Shown here: piece after piece, positions 63,955 through 64,000 of the stretch
Numbering within the stretch: the first letter of the stretch is position 1
Layout: every line of letters starts with the position of its first letter
Assembly (NCBI GenBank): GCA_023395555.1
Contig: JAEWYQ010000041.1
Location: 8,827-72,826, forward strand
Direction of reading: 5' to 3'
Length of the DNA: 64,000 nucleotides
Origin: Bacillota bacterium
GTDB taxonomy: Bacteria; Bacillota; Clostridia; Lachnospirales; Lachnospiraceae
Made by a program: the position numbers and the translations under genes
The notes under the pieces: model-generated
What the model was told of the DNA's origin: nothing
The model's input: the letters and a program-made list of their open reading frames with translations, nothing else
Database searches by the model: none

Positions 63955-64000
63955 GAGTATGGGTGTCAGCGAGTATGGGTGTCAGGCACCATTCCTGTGG
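63955..64000. repeat. Short direct repeat and GGTGTCAGGCACC unit at window edge
   Basis: GAGTATGGGTGTCAG occurs twice in tandem, running into GGTGTCAGGCACCATTCC. The GGTGTCAGGCACC unit looks like a dispersed repeat, but only the edge is visible. Confidence 0.4.

Noticed and set aside
1-64000. CRISPR arrays, tRNA and rRNA genes
   Set aside because: No regularly spaced repeats and no cloverleaf or rRNA-like segment noticed on either strand.

Overview
The window looks like a chromosomal segment of a spore-forming, plant-polysaccharide-using member of the Lachnospiraceae/Clostridia. Support: spmA-spmB, an AbrB/SpoVT-type regulator, a GH51 arabinofuranosidase beside a DUF2264 protein, and a housekeeping block in the same order as the Bacillus subtilis yaaO-tmk-yaaR-holB-yaaT-yabB-yabC-abrB region. 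Housekeeping parts have balanced base composition. The peptide islands, above all 46-57.6 kb, are strikingly AT-rich, which suggests transfer.

Layout. 0-4.3 kb: 3' part of an Rhs polymorphic toxin with a RelE-like tip, a putative immunity gene, and a secreted RCC1-repeat protein. 4.5-14.6 kb: a LacI-sensor GGDEF protein, then PLP decarboxylase, a guanylate-kinase-like gene, yaaR, holB, ricT, trmN6, rsmI, a TPR/MORN membrane protein and an AbrB regulator. 14.8-20.9 kb: spmAB, DUF2264 protein, GH51. 21-26.2 kb: a MerR-ABC exporter operon, a DtxR-type regulator, a lipoprotein, and an nrdI-like/DUF3793 pair behind a palindromic operator. 26.3-37.3 kb: peptide island 1 on the minus strand: LytTR response regulator, broken AgrC-type kinase, 23-codon peptide, radical SAM enzyme, a 29-residue Cys-Cys precursor, ABC exporter, TldD/TldE and a second ABC exporter. 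37.5-41.1 kb: a decayed nrdI/DUF3793 copy, a chemoreceptor, an EAL protein and a 46-residue membrane peptide. 41.2-48 kb: an IS1634-type element and a decaying, partly duplicated ABC/immunity region. 48.3-57.6 kb: peptide island 2, with two SPASM radical SAM enzymes, three Cys-rich precursors sharing an M[EK]WLxxP start and CX4C pairs, an ABC ATPase and permease, and an 1126-residue fusion of a CPBP-type intramembrane protease to an ABC exporter. 58-61.5 kb: an IS110 remnant that cuts a recognition-domain-like ORF, a 20-residue amphipathic peptide, and an intact AgrC/AgrA-like pair paralogous to that of island 1. 61.7-64 kb: AmmeMemoRadiSam operon.

How it fits together. Both LytTR operons have the same promoter (TTGATT-17-TAAAAT). 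Each is followed by a target promoter with two ACCGTTAA direct repeats 20 bp apart, over the -35 region of the small-peptide/radical-SAM transcript. This suggests AgrA-like autoregulated control of peptide production. In island 1 the inferred flow is: response regulator activates, radical SAM modifies, TldD/E processes, ABC exports. In island 2 the CPBP-ABC fusion may join leader removal to export in one polypeptide, as C39-peptidase exporters do. Function and novelty of both islands are inferred from sequence only.
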